From: Terriglobia bacterium
Lineage (GTDB): Bacteria; Acidobacteriota; Terriglobia; Terriglobales; Acidobacteriaceae
Direction: 5' to 3'
Length of the DNA: 64,000 nt
Assembly (NCBI GenBank): GCA_020073465.1
Contig: JAIQFC010000014.1
Coordinates: forward strand, 62,001 to 126,000
The notes below the pieces were generated by a model. The model was not told where the DNA came from, did no database searches, and was given only the letters and a program-made list of their open reading frames with translations. The translations under genes were made by a program, and so were the position numbers. This document shows positions 43,105-52,216 of the stretch, one piece after another (the first letter of the stretch is position 1; every line of letters starts with the position of its first letter).

Positions 43105-44646
43105 GTGGCAGAGACCGCAACCCGAGAATTTCTGCACAACCTGCACGATCTTCCCCAAACGGTGAAAGACGCCTGCTTCCGCCTGGGAAAAACACCGGAA
43201 TCTGAGCGCGAAGAGTCGCAGGCCACCTTCCACAACCTTTTCCTGCACATCCATAGCGTGCGAGTCCATGTGCGGACGCTCAAACCCACTCTCACCTTCG
43301 GACTCGGGCTGATGGCGACCGCCAGTTTCATCATCACGCTCATTACGGGCATGCTGCTGATGGTTTACTACAAACCCTCGACAGACCTGGCCTATCAGTC
43401 CATCAAAGACATTCACTTCACGGTTTCCACGGGACGTTTTATTCGCAATATTCACCGCTGGTCCGCACAGTTGATGGTTTTGACCGTGCTTCTGCACATG
43501 GCGCGAGTGTTCTTCACTGCGAGCTACAAGAAGCCACGCGAGTTCAACTGGCTGGTTGGACTCGGACTCCTGATCATCACCTTGGCCTTGAGTTTCACCG
43601 GCTACCTGCTGCCCTGGGATCAGCTGGCCTACTGGGCGATCACGATTGGTTCGAACATCGCGAATTCGCCACGGGAGTTCACGGATGCCATTGGGATCAC
43701 GAAATTCTTTGATCCCGGCGGGTTCCAGAAACGCTTGTTGCTGGGCGCCAACTACGTGGGCCAGGACGCGCTGATTCGCTTCTACGTTCTGCACGTTTTT
43801 GTTCTGCCGCTCGCGCTGGTGACGCTGATGGGCGTTCACTTCTGGCGCATTCGTAAAGATGGCGGCCTGGCCAAACCGGAAGACCCCATGGGCGGTCTCG
43901 CCGAATGGGGCGGAGAACGCCGGACCGTGTTTCAACCGCTGGCCACGAAAACTTATGGCCTGATGGCGTTGGTGAAAGGCAAACGACCGCCGGTAAACCG
44001 CGGGCCTGAGAACACGGTGATGAGCTGGCCACACCTGTTCTGGGCCGAGCTGTCGGTCTTCATGGTGACCGTGGCCGTGACCCTGGTCCTGGCGTTTTAT
44101 TCCGATGCGCCGCTGAAAGAACTGGCTAACGCAGCGATTCCAGAGAATCCGGCAAAGGCTCCCTGGTACTTCCTGGGGATTCAGGAACTGGTTTCATACT
44201 CCGCGTTTACTGGCGGCCTCCTGATCCCGGTCATCGTGGTCGTTGGATTGGCGTTGATCCCATTCCTGGACCGGCGTCCGGGAGGCGAAGGGACATGGTT
44301 CGGAACCAAAAGCGAGCGGCCGATTTTCTGGCAATCCTTCTTCTTTGCGCTGGCCGTGACCGTCGGGATGCTGGCGTTCACGGTCAATTATGGCTGGCTG
44401 CGCAACTGGTTCCCCAACATTCACCAGCTGTGGATCATCGCTATCAATCCTGGTTCGCTGCTGGTGGTGATTTTTGCTGCCTGGTCGCTCTTCGTCCTTA
44501 AACGGAAAGACTCGGTACGACTGGCAGCGGTCTCGCTGTTCACATGTTTCCTGGTTGGCTTCACGCTGCTGACCTACTTAGCAACTGTCCACCGCGGCCC
44601 GAACTGGCATTTTTACTGGTGGCCTTCACAATGGCCGGTGCACTAG
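43105..44646 (+). CDS. cytochrome b of a bc-type complex (fused b6/subunit IV form)
   Basis: 513 residues, GTG start with AGGAGG six bases upstream. The N-terminal half has the four-helix heme bundle: IHRWSAQLMVLTVLLHMAR (two His, 13 apart) and LHVFVLPLALVTLMGVHFW (two His, 14 apart, as in b6-type proteins). The C-terminal half corresponds to subunit IV, and the Qo motif region reads PAKAPWYFLGIQEL, where usual PEWY has become APWY. Further helices run to the end. It oxidises menaquinol or ubiquinol with the Rieske protein. It resembles NarC of archaeal outward-facing nitrate reductases. Confidence 0.92.
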   Translation: MAETATREFLHNLHDLPQTVKDACFRLGKTPESEREESQATFHNLFLHIHSVRVHVRTLKPTLTFGLGLMATASFIITLITGMLLMVYYKPSTDLAYQSIKDIHFTVSTGRFIRNIHRWSAQLMVLTVLLHMARVFFTASYKKPREFNWLVGLGLLIITLALSFTGYLLPWDQLAYWAITIGSNIANSPREFTDAIGITKFFDPGGFQKRLLLGANYVGQDALIRFYVLHVFVLPLALVTLMGVHFWRIRKDGGLAKPEDPMGGLAEWGGERRTVFQPLATKTYGLMALVKGKRPPVNRGPENTVMSWPHLFWAELSVFMVTVAVTLVLAFYSDAPLKELANAAIPENPAKAPWYFLGIQELVSYSAFTGGLLIPVIVVVGLALIPFLDRRPGGEGTWFGTKSERPIFWQSFFFALAVTVGMLAFTVNYGWLRNWFPNIHQLWIIAINPGSLLVVIFAAWSLFVLKRKDSVRLAAVSLFTCFLVGFTLLTYLATVHRGPNWHFYWWPSQWPVH

Positions 44647-44659
44647 GAAGGAGGATGCG

Positions 44660-46144
44660 ATGAAAGATCCATCCCGAATCTATCGCTGGCTCCTGCTGGT
44701 GGCCAGCGTGGTGACTGTCGTTTACCTGGTGGGCGCCGCTGTGCACGAGAACTACCTGGCGCAGTGGAAGACGGTGCAACGTGAATATCGCGACATCCTT
44801 CGCCAGAAGGCCACCGACGATCGCGGTCGTGAGCTGCTGGCCAAGTTCCGCGTCGAGATGAAGCAGGCGACTATTCCAGCTCTCGGCAGCGTGGACCGCT
44901 GCGTCACCTGCCACAACGGGATCGATGATCCGCGCATGACCGAAGTCGAGCAGCCTCACCGGACCCACCCCGGGCACATTCTCGACAAACATCCTGTAGA
45001 CCGATTCGGATGCACCGTCTGTCATCACGGGCAAGGCGCGGCCATGACGTTTCGCGAAGCCAAGGCCGACGACGTGTTCTGGGACTACCCGTTGCTGCCG
45101 CCGGAGATGACCGAGGCCACCTGCGTCACTTGCCACGACGGAGAGAAGCTGCCGCCGGAGCAGATCCCATTGCTGACTGCGGGGATGGAACTTTATCGGG
45201 AGAGAAGTTGCGGCTCCTGCCACAAGCTGGGCGGACGCGGCGGCGCGCTGGGTCCCGCGCTCGACAATGAAGGCGCAAAGACCAAGCACCAGCTCATCAT
45301 GACCAGCCTGAAGCCGCCGCACACAACCTGGAATTGGCAACTGGCGCACTTCCGCGATCCGGGCGGCGTGGTCCCCGACAGCCTGATGCGCAATCCGACC
45401 GTCACGCGACGAGAGGCGCTGGCGCTGACCGTCTACATGCTTTCGCAGTGGAAGCGGGATGTCCCAGAAAGCTACCTCGCGCCTGACAAGATTGAGCAAA
45501 AGTATCGTGCGCTGCATCCCACGCCGCTGACGGGCGAGCAGGTATACCGGCAGTACTGCACGGCCTGCCATGGGAACGGCACCTACACCCGGTGGGATAA
45601 GAAGTTTGCACGGTTCGTTCCAGCGATTCGCGGTGTTTCTCTGGTTTCAACTGCCAGCCGCGAGTACCTGCAGACCAACATCGAACAGGGCCGGCCGGGT
45701 ACGCAGATGCCGGGTTGGGGCCCGCATGCCGGCGGGCTGCTTCCAGAAGAGGTCACGTCGGTGATCGAATACCTGCGCGCCAGCGCTCCCGCTGCTCCCT
45801 CGATGACAGCCCTGACTCTGCGCGGCGACGCCAACCGCGGTCTGTCGCTTTTCCTAAGAAACTGTGCGGGCTGCCACGGCATGAACGGGCGCAGCGGAAT
45901 CGCGCCCGAGATTGGAAACCCGATCTTTCAGCAGGCCGCATCCGACGAATTCATTGTCCGAACCATTCGCAACGGCCGCATCGGAACGGCGATGCCCGCC
46001 TTCCAGCGTCCAGAAGCACCGGCGCTCGGAGATCAGGACATTGCTGACGTGCTCGCTTACTTGCGGACGCTAACCGGGCACAAGAGTCAGAAGGCGATGG
46101 CACAGAACAACACTCCCGCACCTCCTGCTGGAGGCAGACCATGA
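44660..46144 (+). CDS. membrane-anchored hexaheme cytochrome c
   Basis: 494 residues. An N-terminal uncleaved anchor (WLLLVASVVTVVYLVGAAV) puts the rest outside the membrane. Six CxxCH heme sites occur at about residues 81, 118, 155, 184, 300 and 402. The first three are in a compact multiheme part, the fourth begins a mono-heme domain, and the last two are class I cytochrome c domains with Met-ligand candidates (TQMPGWG, TAMPAFQ). It probably replaces cytochrome c1 and carries electrons from the Rieske/cytochrome b module to the molybdoenzyme. Its stop overlaps the alpha subunit start as ATGA. Confidence 0.92.
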   Translation: MKDPSRIYRWLLLVASVVTVVYLVGAAVHENYLAQWKTVQREYRDILRQKATDDRGRELLAKFRVEMKQATIPALGSVDRCVTCHNGIDDPRMTEVEQPHRTHPGHILDKHPVDRFGCTVCHHGQGAAMTFREAKADDVFWDYPLLPPEMTEATCVTCHDGEKLPPEQIPLLTAGMELYRERSCGSCHKLGGRGGALGPALDNEGAKTKHQLIMTSLKPPHTTWNWQLAHFRDPGGVVPDSLMRNPTVTRREALALTVYMLSQWKRDVPESYLAPDKIEQKYRALHPTPLTGEQVYRQYCTACHGNGTYTRWDKKFARFVPAIRGVSLVSTASREYLQTNIEQGRPGTQMPGWGPHAGGLLPEEVTSVIEYLRASAPAAPSMTALTLRGDANRGLSLFLRNCAGCHGMNGRSGIAPEIGNPIFQQAASDEFIVRTIRNGRIGTAMPAFQRPEAPALGDQDIADVLAYLRTLTGHKSQKAMAQNNTPAPPAGGRP

Positions 46145-48906
46145 GTGATAAGAACAGACCCCAGAAGCCATTCTCACGGCGGAACTTTATCCAGACCGCG
46201 GCCATGACGACGGCAGCCCTGGCTCTGCCCGGCTGTTCACGCAACCAGAAGCCGGTGCTGAGCACGCTGACTGGAGATTTCGATCCGTTGCGGTCGTATC
46301 CCTACCGGGGATGGGAAGATTTCTATCGCAAGATCTGGACCTGGGATAAGGTCGTCCGCTCCACGCATTCGGCGAACTGCACTGGGTCCTGCTCGTGGAA
46401 GGTGTACGTGCGCAATGGCGTGATGGTGAGGGAAGAGCAGGCGGCGGACTATCCCCGCATCAACGCAGACCTCCCGGATTACAACCCGCGCGGATGCCAG
46501 AAGGGCGGCTGCTTCACCGAGTACGTGTATAGCCCACAGCGCCTTCGTTACCCGCTGATCCGCACCGGCGAGCGCGGCGAAGGCAAGTGGCGGCGAGCGA
46601 GTTGGGACGAAGCGCTCACGGTCGTTGCAGAGAAGTTGCTGGATAACGTCTACAACTACGGCCCCGATACCAACACGTTCTTCAGCGTGATCCCCGCCAT
46701 GAGCCCCGTGAGTTTCTGTGCGGGATCGCGACTGGCGCACTACATTGGCGGCGTCTTTCTCTCTTTCTACGACTGGTACTGCGACCTGCCTCCGGGCGAG
46801 CCTCTGACCTGGGGCGTGCAGACCGAAGCCTGCGAGTGCGCCGACTGGTTTAACTCGAAATACATCGTCCTGTGGGGTTCGAACATTTCGCAGACCCGCA
46901 TTCCCGACGCCCACTTTGCCTATGAAGCCCGCTACAACGGCGCCAAGATAGTCTGCATCTCGCCCGACTACAACGCCAGCGCCACCCATGCCGACCTGTA
47001 CTTTCGCATCAATCCCGGCACCGACGGGATTCTCGCGTTGGGCGTCGCCAAGCTGCTCATTGATCACAACCTGATTGACGCTCCGTATGTGAAAGAACAG
47101 ACGGACATGCCGCTGCTTGTATTGGCTGGCAGCAAGCGGTTCCTGCGAGAGTCCGATCTTAAGACAGGCGGCAAGGACGACATCTTGTATTTCTGGGATG
47201 CGAAGGAGGGCCGGGCGGTCGCGACACCCGGTTCCATGGGCTCGGAGCAGAAGACGATTCAACTGAACGGCGCCGATCCCGCACTGACCGGTGCTTTCCA
47301 GGTGCAGCTTGCAGATGGCAAGACCGCAGAGGTCACCACCGTATTCGAACTGCTGAGAAAGGAACTTGCCGGATACACGCTGGACAAAGTTGCCGCACGA
47401 ACCGGTCTGCCCGCGCATGAAATTGAACTGTTTGCCAGGGAATTGGGCACGCGCAAGCCCGCAATGATCATTCACGGCGCTGGCACCAACCACTGGTTCC
47501 ACAACGATCTGATCAACCGTTCGTTCATCTTGTTGGTGGCCTTGACTGGGAACACCGGGAAGAACGGTGGCGGATTCAATCACTATGTTGGGCAGGAGCG
47601 CATCTGGCCGGAGCAGGGCTTCTTCAAACTAGCCTTCCCGGAGACGCGGAAAAAGCAACGCTTTCAGAACACCACACTGTGGAGCTACGTTCACTCCACC
47701 AGCAAGGATCCGCATCTCTACAACGGTAAGCCCATCGAGTGGTACATCCAGGAATCGGTCAAGAACGGATGGATGCCGCTGTGGCCGAAGAATGGCAAGA
47801 AGCCACGCGCCTTCATCGTGTGGCGCGCCAACTATCTGAACCAGGCCAAAGGTAATGAGATTCTCGAATCCTCTCTCTGGAAGGATCTCGACCTGATCGT
47901 CGACATCAACTACCGCATGGACACTACGGCGCTCTACTCCGACGTGGTGCTGCCCGCGGCCAGCTACTACGAGAAGGTGGATATAAACTCCACCGACTGC
48001 CACAGCTACATCCACCCCTTCGGCAAGGCCTGCGAGCCGCTGTTTGAAAGCAAGACCGACTGGGACATCTTTCATGCCCTGGCTGAGAAGATGGCCGAAG
48101 TCGCTAGCAAGAAAGGACTCAGGCCCTTCCACGACGACGCCTTTGACTGGAACCGCGACTTCACGCAACTCGCGCACGACTGGACGGGCAAGGGGACGAT
48201 TCAGACCGATGAGCAGGCGGTTAACTTCATCTTGGGAAACGCAGAAGAAACCAAGGGCATGACGTATCAGCAACTCCAGCAAAAGCCGCAGCGCTTCATC
48301 GCAACGGATCCCGAATCCTGGAACAGCGACATCGAGCAGGGCGTTGCTTACACACCCTTCAAGCATCAACTGGAAAAGAAGCGCCCGTGGCGCACGCTTA
48401 CGGGGCGACAGCAGTTCTACATCGACCATCCCTGGTACATCGAGTTGGGCGAAGCCCTCCCCACATTCAAAGAGCCGGTCGAAGAAAAGTATCCACTCTA
48501 CTGGAACACGCCGCACGGACGGTGGTCGATCCACTCCACGTGGCGCGACCACCGGGCCATGCTGCGGCTGCAGCGCGGCGGCCCTATCGTCTACATGCAT
48601 GCGGATGATGCCCGCAAGCGCGGCCTGAAAGATAACGACTGGGTACGCATCCACAACGAGGTCGGCCATTGTGTTTGCCGCCTGCAGATACTGCCCGGCG
48701 AAAAACCCGGGCGCGTGACCATGTACCACGGCTGGGAAAAGTTTCTTGGCTTTAAGCAGGGCGGATGGCAATCGCTCACCTACATCAAGATCAAGCCGAC
48801 CCAGCTCATCGGCAAGTACGGCCACGTCAACTTCCGCCTGAACTACTGGGGTCCAACGGGAAACAACCGCGACATCAAGGTGGACGTCGAGAAGGCGAAG
48901 GTCTGA
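46141..48906 (+). CDS. Tat-exported NarG-like molybdopterin oxidoreductase alpha subunit
   Basis: 921 residues, type II DMSO reductase family. The N terminus SRRNFIQTAAMTTAALALPGC is a Tat signal with a possible lipobox Cys. The FS0 cluster ligands are His76, Cys80, Cys84 and Cys119 (THSANCTGSC and PRGC). FYDWYCDLPPGEPLTWG contains the Asp expected to bind Mo, and WGSNISQTRIPDAHF is nearly as in E. coli NarG. It is shorter than cytoplasmic NarG, as are periplasmic nitrate reductases, nitrite oxidoreductases and chlorate or selenate reductases. Nitrate is the most likely substrate given the NarG-type active-site loop and the adjacent Ric gene; others cannot be excluded. Confidence 0.88.
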   Translation: MSDKNRPQKPFSRRNFIQTAAMTTAALALPGCSRNQKPVLSTLTGDFDPLRSYPYRGWEDFYRKIWTWDKVVRSTHSANCTGSCSWKVYVRNGVMVREEQAADYPRINADLPDYNPRGCQKGGCFTEYVYSPQRLRYPLIRTGERGEGKWRRASWDEALTVVAEKLLDNVYNYGPDTNTFFSVIPAMSPVSFCAGSRLAHYIGGVFLSFYDWYCDLPPGEPLTWGVQTEACECADWFNSKYIVLWGSNISQTRIPDAHFAYEARYNGAKIVCISPDYNASATHADLYFRINPGTDGILALGVAKLLIDHNLIDAPYVKEQTDMPLLVLAGSKRFLRESDLKTGGKDDILYFWDAKEGRAVATPGSMGSEQKTIQLNGADPALTGAFQVQLADGKTAEVTTVFELLRKELAGYTLDKVAARTGLPAHEIELFARELGTRKPAMIIHGAGTNHWFHNDLINRSFILLVALTGNTGKNGGGFNHYVGQERIWPEQGFFKLAFPETRKKQRFQNTTLWSYVHSTSKDPHLYNGKPIEWYIQESVKNGWMPLWPKNGKKPRAFIVWRANYLNQAKGNEILESSLWKDLDLIVDINYRMDTTALYSDVVLPAASYYEKVDINSTDCHSYIHPFGKACEPLFESKTDWDIFHALAEKMAEVASKKGLRPFHDDAFDWNRDFTQLAHDWTGKGTIQTDEQAVNFILGNAEETKGMTYQQLQQKPQRFIATDPESWNSDIEQGVAYTPFKHQLEKKRPWRTLTGRQQFYIDHPWYIELGEALPTFKEPVEEKYPLYWNTPHGRWSIHSTWRDHRAMLRLQRGGPIVYMHADDARKRGLKDNDWVRIHNEVGHCVCRLQILPGEKPGRVTMYHGWEKFLGFKQGGWQSLTYIKIKPTQLIGKYGHVNFRLNYWGPTGNNRDIKVDVEKAKV

Positions 48907-48918
48907 GGAGAGGCAGCC

Positions 48919-49920
48919 ATGTCAAAACACCAATACGCAATGGTGATGGACCTGAATAAATGTCTGGGCTGCCAGACCTGCACCATCGCCTGCAAGAAGC
49001 TTTGGACGGACCGCGACGGCACCGGCTACATGTACTGGAACAATGTCGAAACCCGCCCCGGCCTCGGCTACCCGCGCCAGTGGGACCGAATCGGCGGCGG
49101 CTGGAAAGACGGCGCGCTCCAGCCCAGCCCTCTTCCCACGATGGACGATTACGGCCACCCCTGGGAATACAACTACGAGCAGCGCCTGTACGAAGGGAAG
49201 AGGCAACCGGTCATGCCCTCCCCTGAGCCGACGTCAGGCTGTAACTGGGACGAGGACGTGGGTGGTATGAATGAGGACGAGAATTACTTCTTCTACCTCC
49301 CGCGCATCTGCAACCACTGCACCTATCCAGCGTGCCTGGAGGCCTGTCCACGCAAGGCCATCTACAAACGCGAAGAAGATGGCATTGTGGTTATTGATCA
49401 GGACCGCTGTCAGGGGTATCGCTACTGCATCAAGGCCTGTCCATATAAGAAGATTTACTTCAACGAGGTCACCGGGAAATCCGAGAAATGCATCTTTTGT
49501 TATCCACGTCTTGAGAAGGGTGAGGTCAACGCCTGCGCCGCACAGTGCCCCGGACGCCTGCGGTTCGTCGGACTGCTGGACGATCCAGAGTCGCCCGTGC
49601 ACAAGCTAGTCTTGATACACAAGATCGCCCTGCCTCTCTTCCCAGAGAAAGGAACGCAGCCCAACGTTTTCTATGTGCCTCCGTTCAATCCGCCGAAGAG
49701 AGAGAACTACGGCAAGAGTATTCAGGAGGATCCGCGCGTGCCGCTTAATTACCTGATTTACCTGTTCGGTCCGGACGTGAAAGATGTGCTCACGCGTCTG
49801 GAGTCTGAACTCAAGAAGACGCAGGAAGGCGGGCGCAGTGAGATCCTCCAGTTGCTGATCGGCCGCGACGCTGAGACGCGCTACCATGTCCGGCCACAAC
49901 TGGTGCAGATTCAGGTGTAG
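48919..49920 (+). CDS. NarH-like four-cluster Fe-S beta subunit
   Basis: 333 residues with four Fe-S cluster motifs: CLGCQTCTIACKKLW (residues 16-26), CNHCTYPACLEACP, CQGYRYCIKACPYKKIYFN and CIFCYPRLEKGEVNAC with AAQCPG. In the third motif a Tyr replaces the second Cys, as Trp does in NarH, so one cluster should be [3Fe-4S]. No signal peptide is present, so the protein is probably exported with the Tat-carrying alpha subunit. It links the heme of the gamma subunit to the molybdenum subunit. GGAGAGG lies upstream and it starts 13 bases after the alpha gene. Confidence 0.93.
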   Translation: MSKHQYAMVMDLNKCLGCQTCTIACKKLWTDRDGTGYMYWNNVETRPGLGYPRQWDRIGGGWKDGALQPSPLPTMDDYGHPWEYNYEQRLYEGKRQPVMPSPEPTSGCNWDEDVGGMNEDENYFFYLPRICNHCTYPACLEACPRKAIYKREEDGIVVIDQDRCQGYRYCIKACPYKKIYFNEVTGKSEKCIFCYPRLEKGEVNACAAQCPGRLRFVGLLDDPESPVHKLVLIHKIALPLFPEKGTQPNVFYVPPFNPPKRENYGKSIQEDPRVPLNYLIYLFGPDVKDVLTRLESELKKTQEGGRSEILQLLIGRDAETRYHVRPQLVQIQV

Positions 49921-49929
49921 GAGAAGGTC

Positions 49930-50658
49930 ATGCGAATTCGTCTACTGCTGATCATTTCGGTCTGTCTGCAGCTTTCTGGCATTGCCCGGGCACAGGCACA
50001 GGGCAAGCCGGCGGGACCGCAGTTCCTATCCGTTGCCGCACCCTCAACCGGGGCCGACGAGCTTCTCAAGGTTGGTGCCAAAGCATGGAGCCAAATCACA
50101 CCGAAGCATATCGCCCTGAACCGCACGCCACCGCTCTACGATACCGACGAACCTGCCGGACTCGATATTCCCAGTGTCGATGTGCGTCTGGCTCGAGCCA
50201 GTGGAAGGTTGTTTGTACAGCTCAGCTGGCGTGATGCAACGCAAGACGCAACTACGCTCACGGAAGTACCCAACACGCCGCCGGAAACTCGCTTCCGCAA
50301 AGTTCAAACCGAGGCTGACGACCGCTTCTTCGACGCGGCCGCCGTCATGTTTCCCGCCAAGCCAGGAACCGCCATGACACCCTCGCTGCAGATGGGAGAC
50401 GCTGAGAACCCGGTCGAAATCTACTATTGGAACGCCACGCGTGGCGCCATGCTGATGCAAGCCCAGGGGCGCGGCACGACGCGTCGTACCGGCCAGAGTT
50501 TTACGGCCAGTGGTACTTATCAGAGCGGCCAGTGGAACCTCATTCTGGAGTTGCCCGACCTGCCCACCGGCACACCCTTGGCCTTCGCCGTCTGGAACGG
50601 GGGCCAGAAAGACCGCGACGGCCGGAAGTATTTCTCAGTATGGCAGGTGCTGGAGTAG
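49930..50658 (+). CDS. periplasmic heme-b gamma subunit (EB_dh/DdhC/SerC family)
   Basis: 242 residues with a Sec signal peptide (LLLIISVCLQLSGIARAQA). The mature part matches the ethylbenzene dehydrogenase-related heme-binding family: VDVRLARASGRLFVQLSWRD, DRFFDAAAVMFP, and SLQMGDAENPVEIYYWNA, where the Met is a probable heme-b ligand, then a C-terminal AFAVWNGGQKDRDG with candidate Lys/Asp ligands. Such gamma subunits complete periplasmic type II molybdoenzymes. It receives electrons from the cytochrome c and replaces the membrane NarI subunit. It starts 9 bases after the beta subunit. Confidence 0.88.
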   Translation: MRIRLLLIISVCLQLSGIARAQAQGKPAGPQFLSVAAPSTGADELLKVGAKAWSQITPKHIALNRTPPLYDTDEPAGLDIPSVDVRLARASGRLFVQLSWRDATQDATTLTEVPNTPPETRFRKVQTEADDRFFDAAAVMFPAKPGTAMTPSLQMGDAENPVEIYYWNATRGAMLMQAQGRGTTRRTGQSFTASGTYQSGQWNLILELPDLPTGTPLAFAVWNGGQKDRDGRKYFSVWQVLE

Positions 50659-50686
50659 GAATACAGTTCTGAGACCAGGAATCCTC

Positions 50687-51322
50687 ATGCCCACGAGCAC
50701 CGCGAACGAGAATGCAGTCACCCCGGCGGAGTGGCAGCGAACCGACCTCTACCGTTTCTTTGCCTGGGTATTTGCACGGCCCACGCGCGAGTGCTTCAAC
50801 TTCTTGTCGCAGCCTGCTGCGCCGGAGTCGCTGCGAAATCTTTGGAAGCAAATAGCGCGTGATGGCGATTTCCCCGCATTCGAATGGTTCACCCGCTACG
50901 AAGACTACGAGTCCACGTATATCGCTCTGTTCGACGTGGGTGTCCCCGAGCCTCCGGTGCCCCTCTTCGAGTCAGCCCACGATAAGTCTCATCCCGCGCA
51001 GGAAACGGCGTTAGAGAACACTTACTTCTATGAAGTTCTCGGCCTCAAGTCAGATCCCAGTCGCGCTGTGCCGGATTACCTTGTTACCCAACTGGAGTTC
51101 CTTGCTGCTATCCGCTACACCCGCGAAAACACCCGTGAAGAAGCCACCGCTGTCGCGCTCGCGCGGGCTGAGGCTGAGTTCCTGGAACGCCACCTGCTGA
51201 ACTGGATTCCAACGGCCAAGGCCAAGCTGGACCGAACCGGAGCACCTGGCTTTGCAGTAGTGATGACGCTGCTGATGCAGTTCCTCAGCCATAGACACGA
51301 GGGTCGGGCGCGCAGGGCATAG
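50687..51322 (+). CDS. TorD/NarJ-family molybdoenzyme chaperone
   Basis: 211 residues from ATG 50687 (the frame is open farther upstream through the gamma gene, without a start signal). The all-helical fold is shown by RTDLYRFFAWVFARPT, the central YESTYIALFDVGVPEPPVPLFES segment with the Y-x-x-x-F and P-PPxxPxxES-type motif of the family, FYEVLGLKSDPSR, and the C-terminal helices LERHLLNWIP. These chaperones insert the molybdenum cofactor and hold back Tat export until the alpha subunit is folded. It is the last gene of the operon. Confidence 0.88.
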   Translation: MPTSTANENAVTPAEWQRTDLYRFFAWVFARPTRECFNFLSQPAAPESLRNLWKQIARDGDFPAFEWFTRYEDYESTYIALFDVGVPEPPVPLFESAHDKSHPAQETALENTYFYEVLGLKSDPSRAVPDYLVTQLEFLAAIRYTRENTREEATAVALARAEAEFLERHLLNWIPTAKAKLDRTGAPGFAVVMTLLMQFLSHRHEGRARRA

Positions 51323-51630
51323 ACTCATCAACGATTCTTGGCCAAAAGCGTCGGAACTGAAGCTTACTTCTTCCACATTGACCCACGCGGGGTCAATGTG
51401 TCCATGGCGATGTTACCCCAGCAGTGGTGATTCGGTTTCGCCCTACCAGGCTTGCGCCAGTTCCTCTGGAGGCCACGGCCGCATACAGTCGCGGCAAGAC
51501 AACGCACGAACCGCGACATGGTCTTCCGGGGCGGGCAAAGCGTCTCGAAGAAATGAAGTTGTACGGAACGATGTAGGGGAACTCTGCAAGGAAAGAGAGG
51601 AGAGCTTGCACTCTCCCCCCACCTGACGCA
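51323..51630. other. intergenic region after the respiratory operon
   Basis: No gene is supported; short frames on both strands overlap one another. It contains the hairpin at 51374-51400 that may end the respiratory transcript. Confidence 0.4.
51374..51400. terminator. candidate transcription terminator hairpin
   Basis: A perfect 11-bp stem, CACATTGACCC and GGGTCAATGTG, with a five-base loop ACGCG, 52 bases after the chaperone stop. There is no T tract after it, so it could act in a factor-assisted way or be a protein-binding dyad. Confidence 0.55.
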
Positions 51631-52083
51631 TCACTGGAAAGCGGCGGAAATCAGCATGGCTGCCCCGCAGCCGGGATTCGGGTTGAAGGGTGCTACGTTC
51701 CGCTGACGTGCCTGCAGCACGTCGCCAGCGTTGACGTTGGGGACAAAATCGCCGTCGGTGGCTGCGAGATCGACCGTTGCCACCGGGACGCCGCCAATCA
51801 TGGCGACCTTTCCGACTCCGATCAGAGTCTTCACGCCGTTTTGCAGCAGGCAGAACGCGACCGGCGTTCCAACTGGAATATTGATATTCTCGAGGTCGGC
51901 ATTAAGCCGAACGGGACTCGTTCTTTCCCGGTAGTCGCCGCGCAATTGCGCTTCAATCCCATTGATGACTCTGTTCTTGCAGGCGGTGAGCCGTACTTGC
52001 TGCGCCCACATCTCACTGGCCGAACCCATGACGGTGAGGACCAATACCGCTGCCACGGTTGCAAATCGCATCTTGAAGTTCAT
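51631..52083 (-). CDS. small secreted protein of unknown function
   Basis: 150 residues from ATG 52083, preceded by AGGAGGAAAAA; the longer frame to 52266 has no support. A signal peptide (RFATVAAVLVLTVMGSASEMWAQQ) is clear. The mature protein has alternating hydrophobic residues like a beta protein, with three Cys (in TACKNRV, VAFCLLQNG and PGCGAAM). The repeated V-G-V/ATVDLAA segments resemble no family I recognise. It is divergent from the CHAT-TPR gene. Confidence 0.65.
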   Translation of the reverse strand: MNFKMRFATVAAVLVLTVMGSASEMWAQQVRLTACKNRVINGIEAQLRGDYRERTSPVRLNADLENINIPVGTPVAFCLLQNGVKTLIGVGKVAMIGGVPVATVDLAATDGDFVPNVNAGDVLQARQRNVAPFNPNPGCGAAMLISAAFQ

Positions 52084-52216
52084 TTTTTCCTCCTGGGAAA
52101 TACCCATCACTGCTTGAGACAGGAAAGTGAAGCGCACAGAACAGAAAATCTTTCCGACGGTGGGATGGAATCTTCGTCGGGATGTTGCCCTAACCAGGGG
52201 AATACAATGTCGAGCA

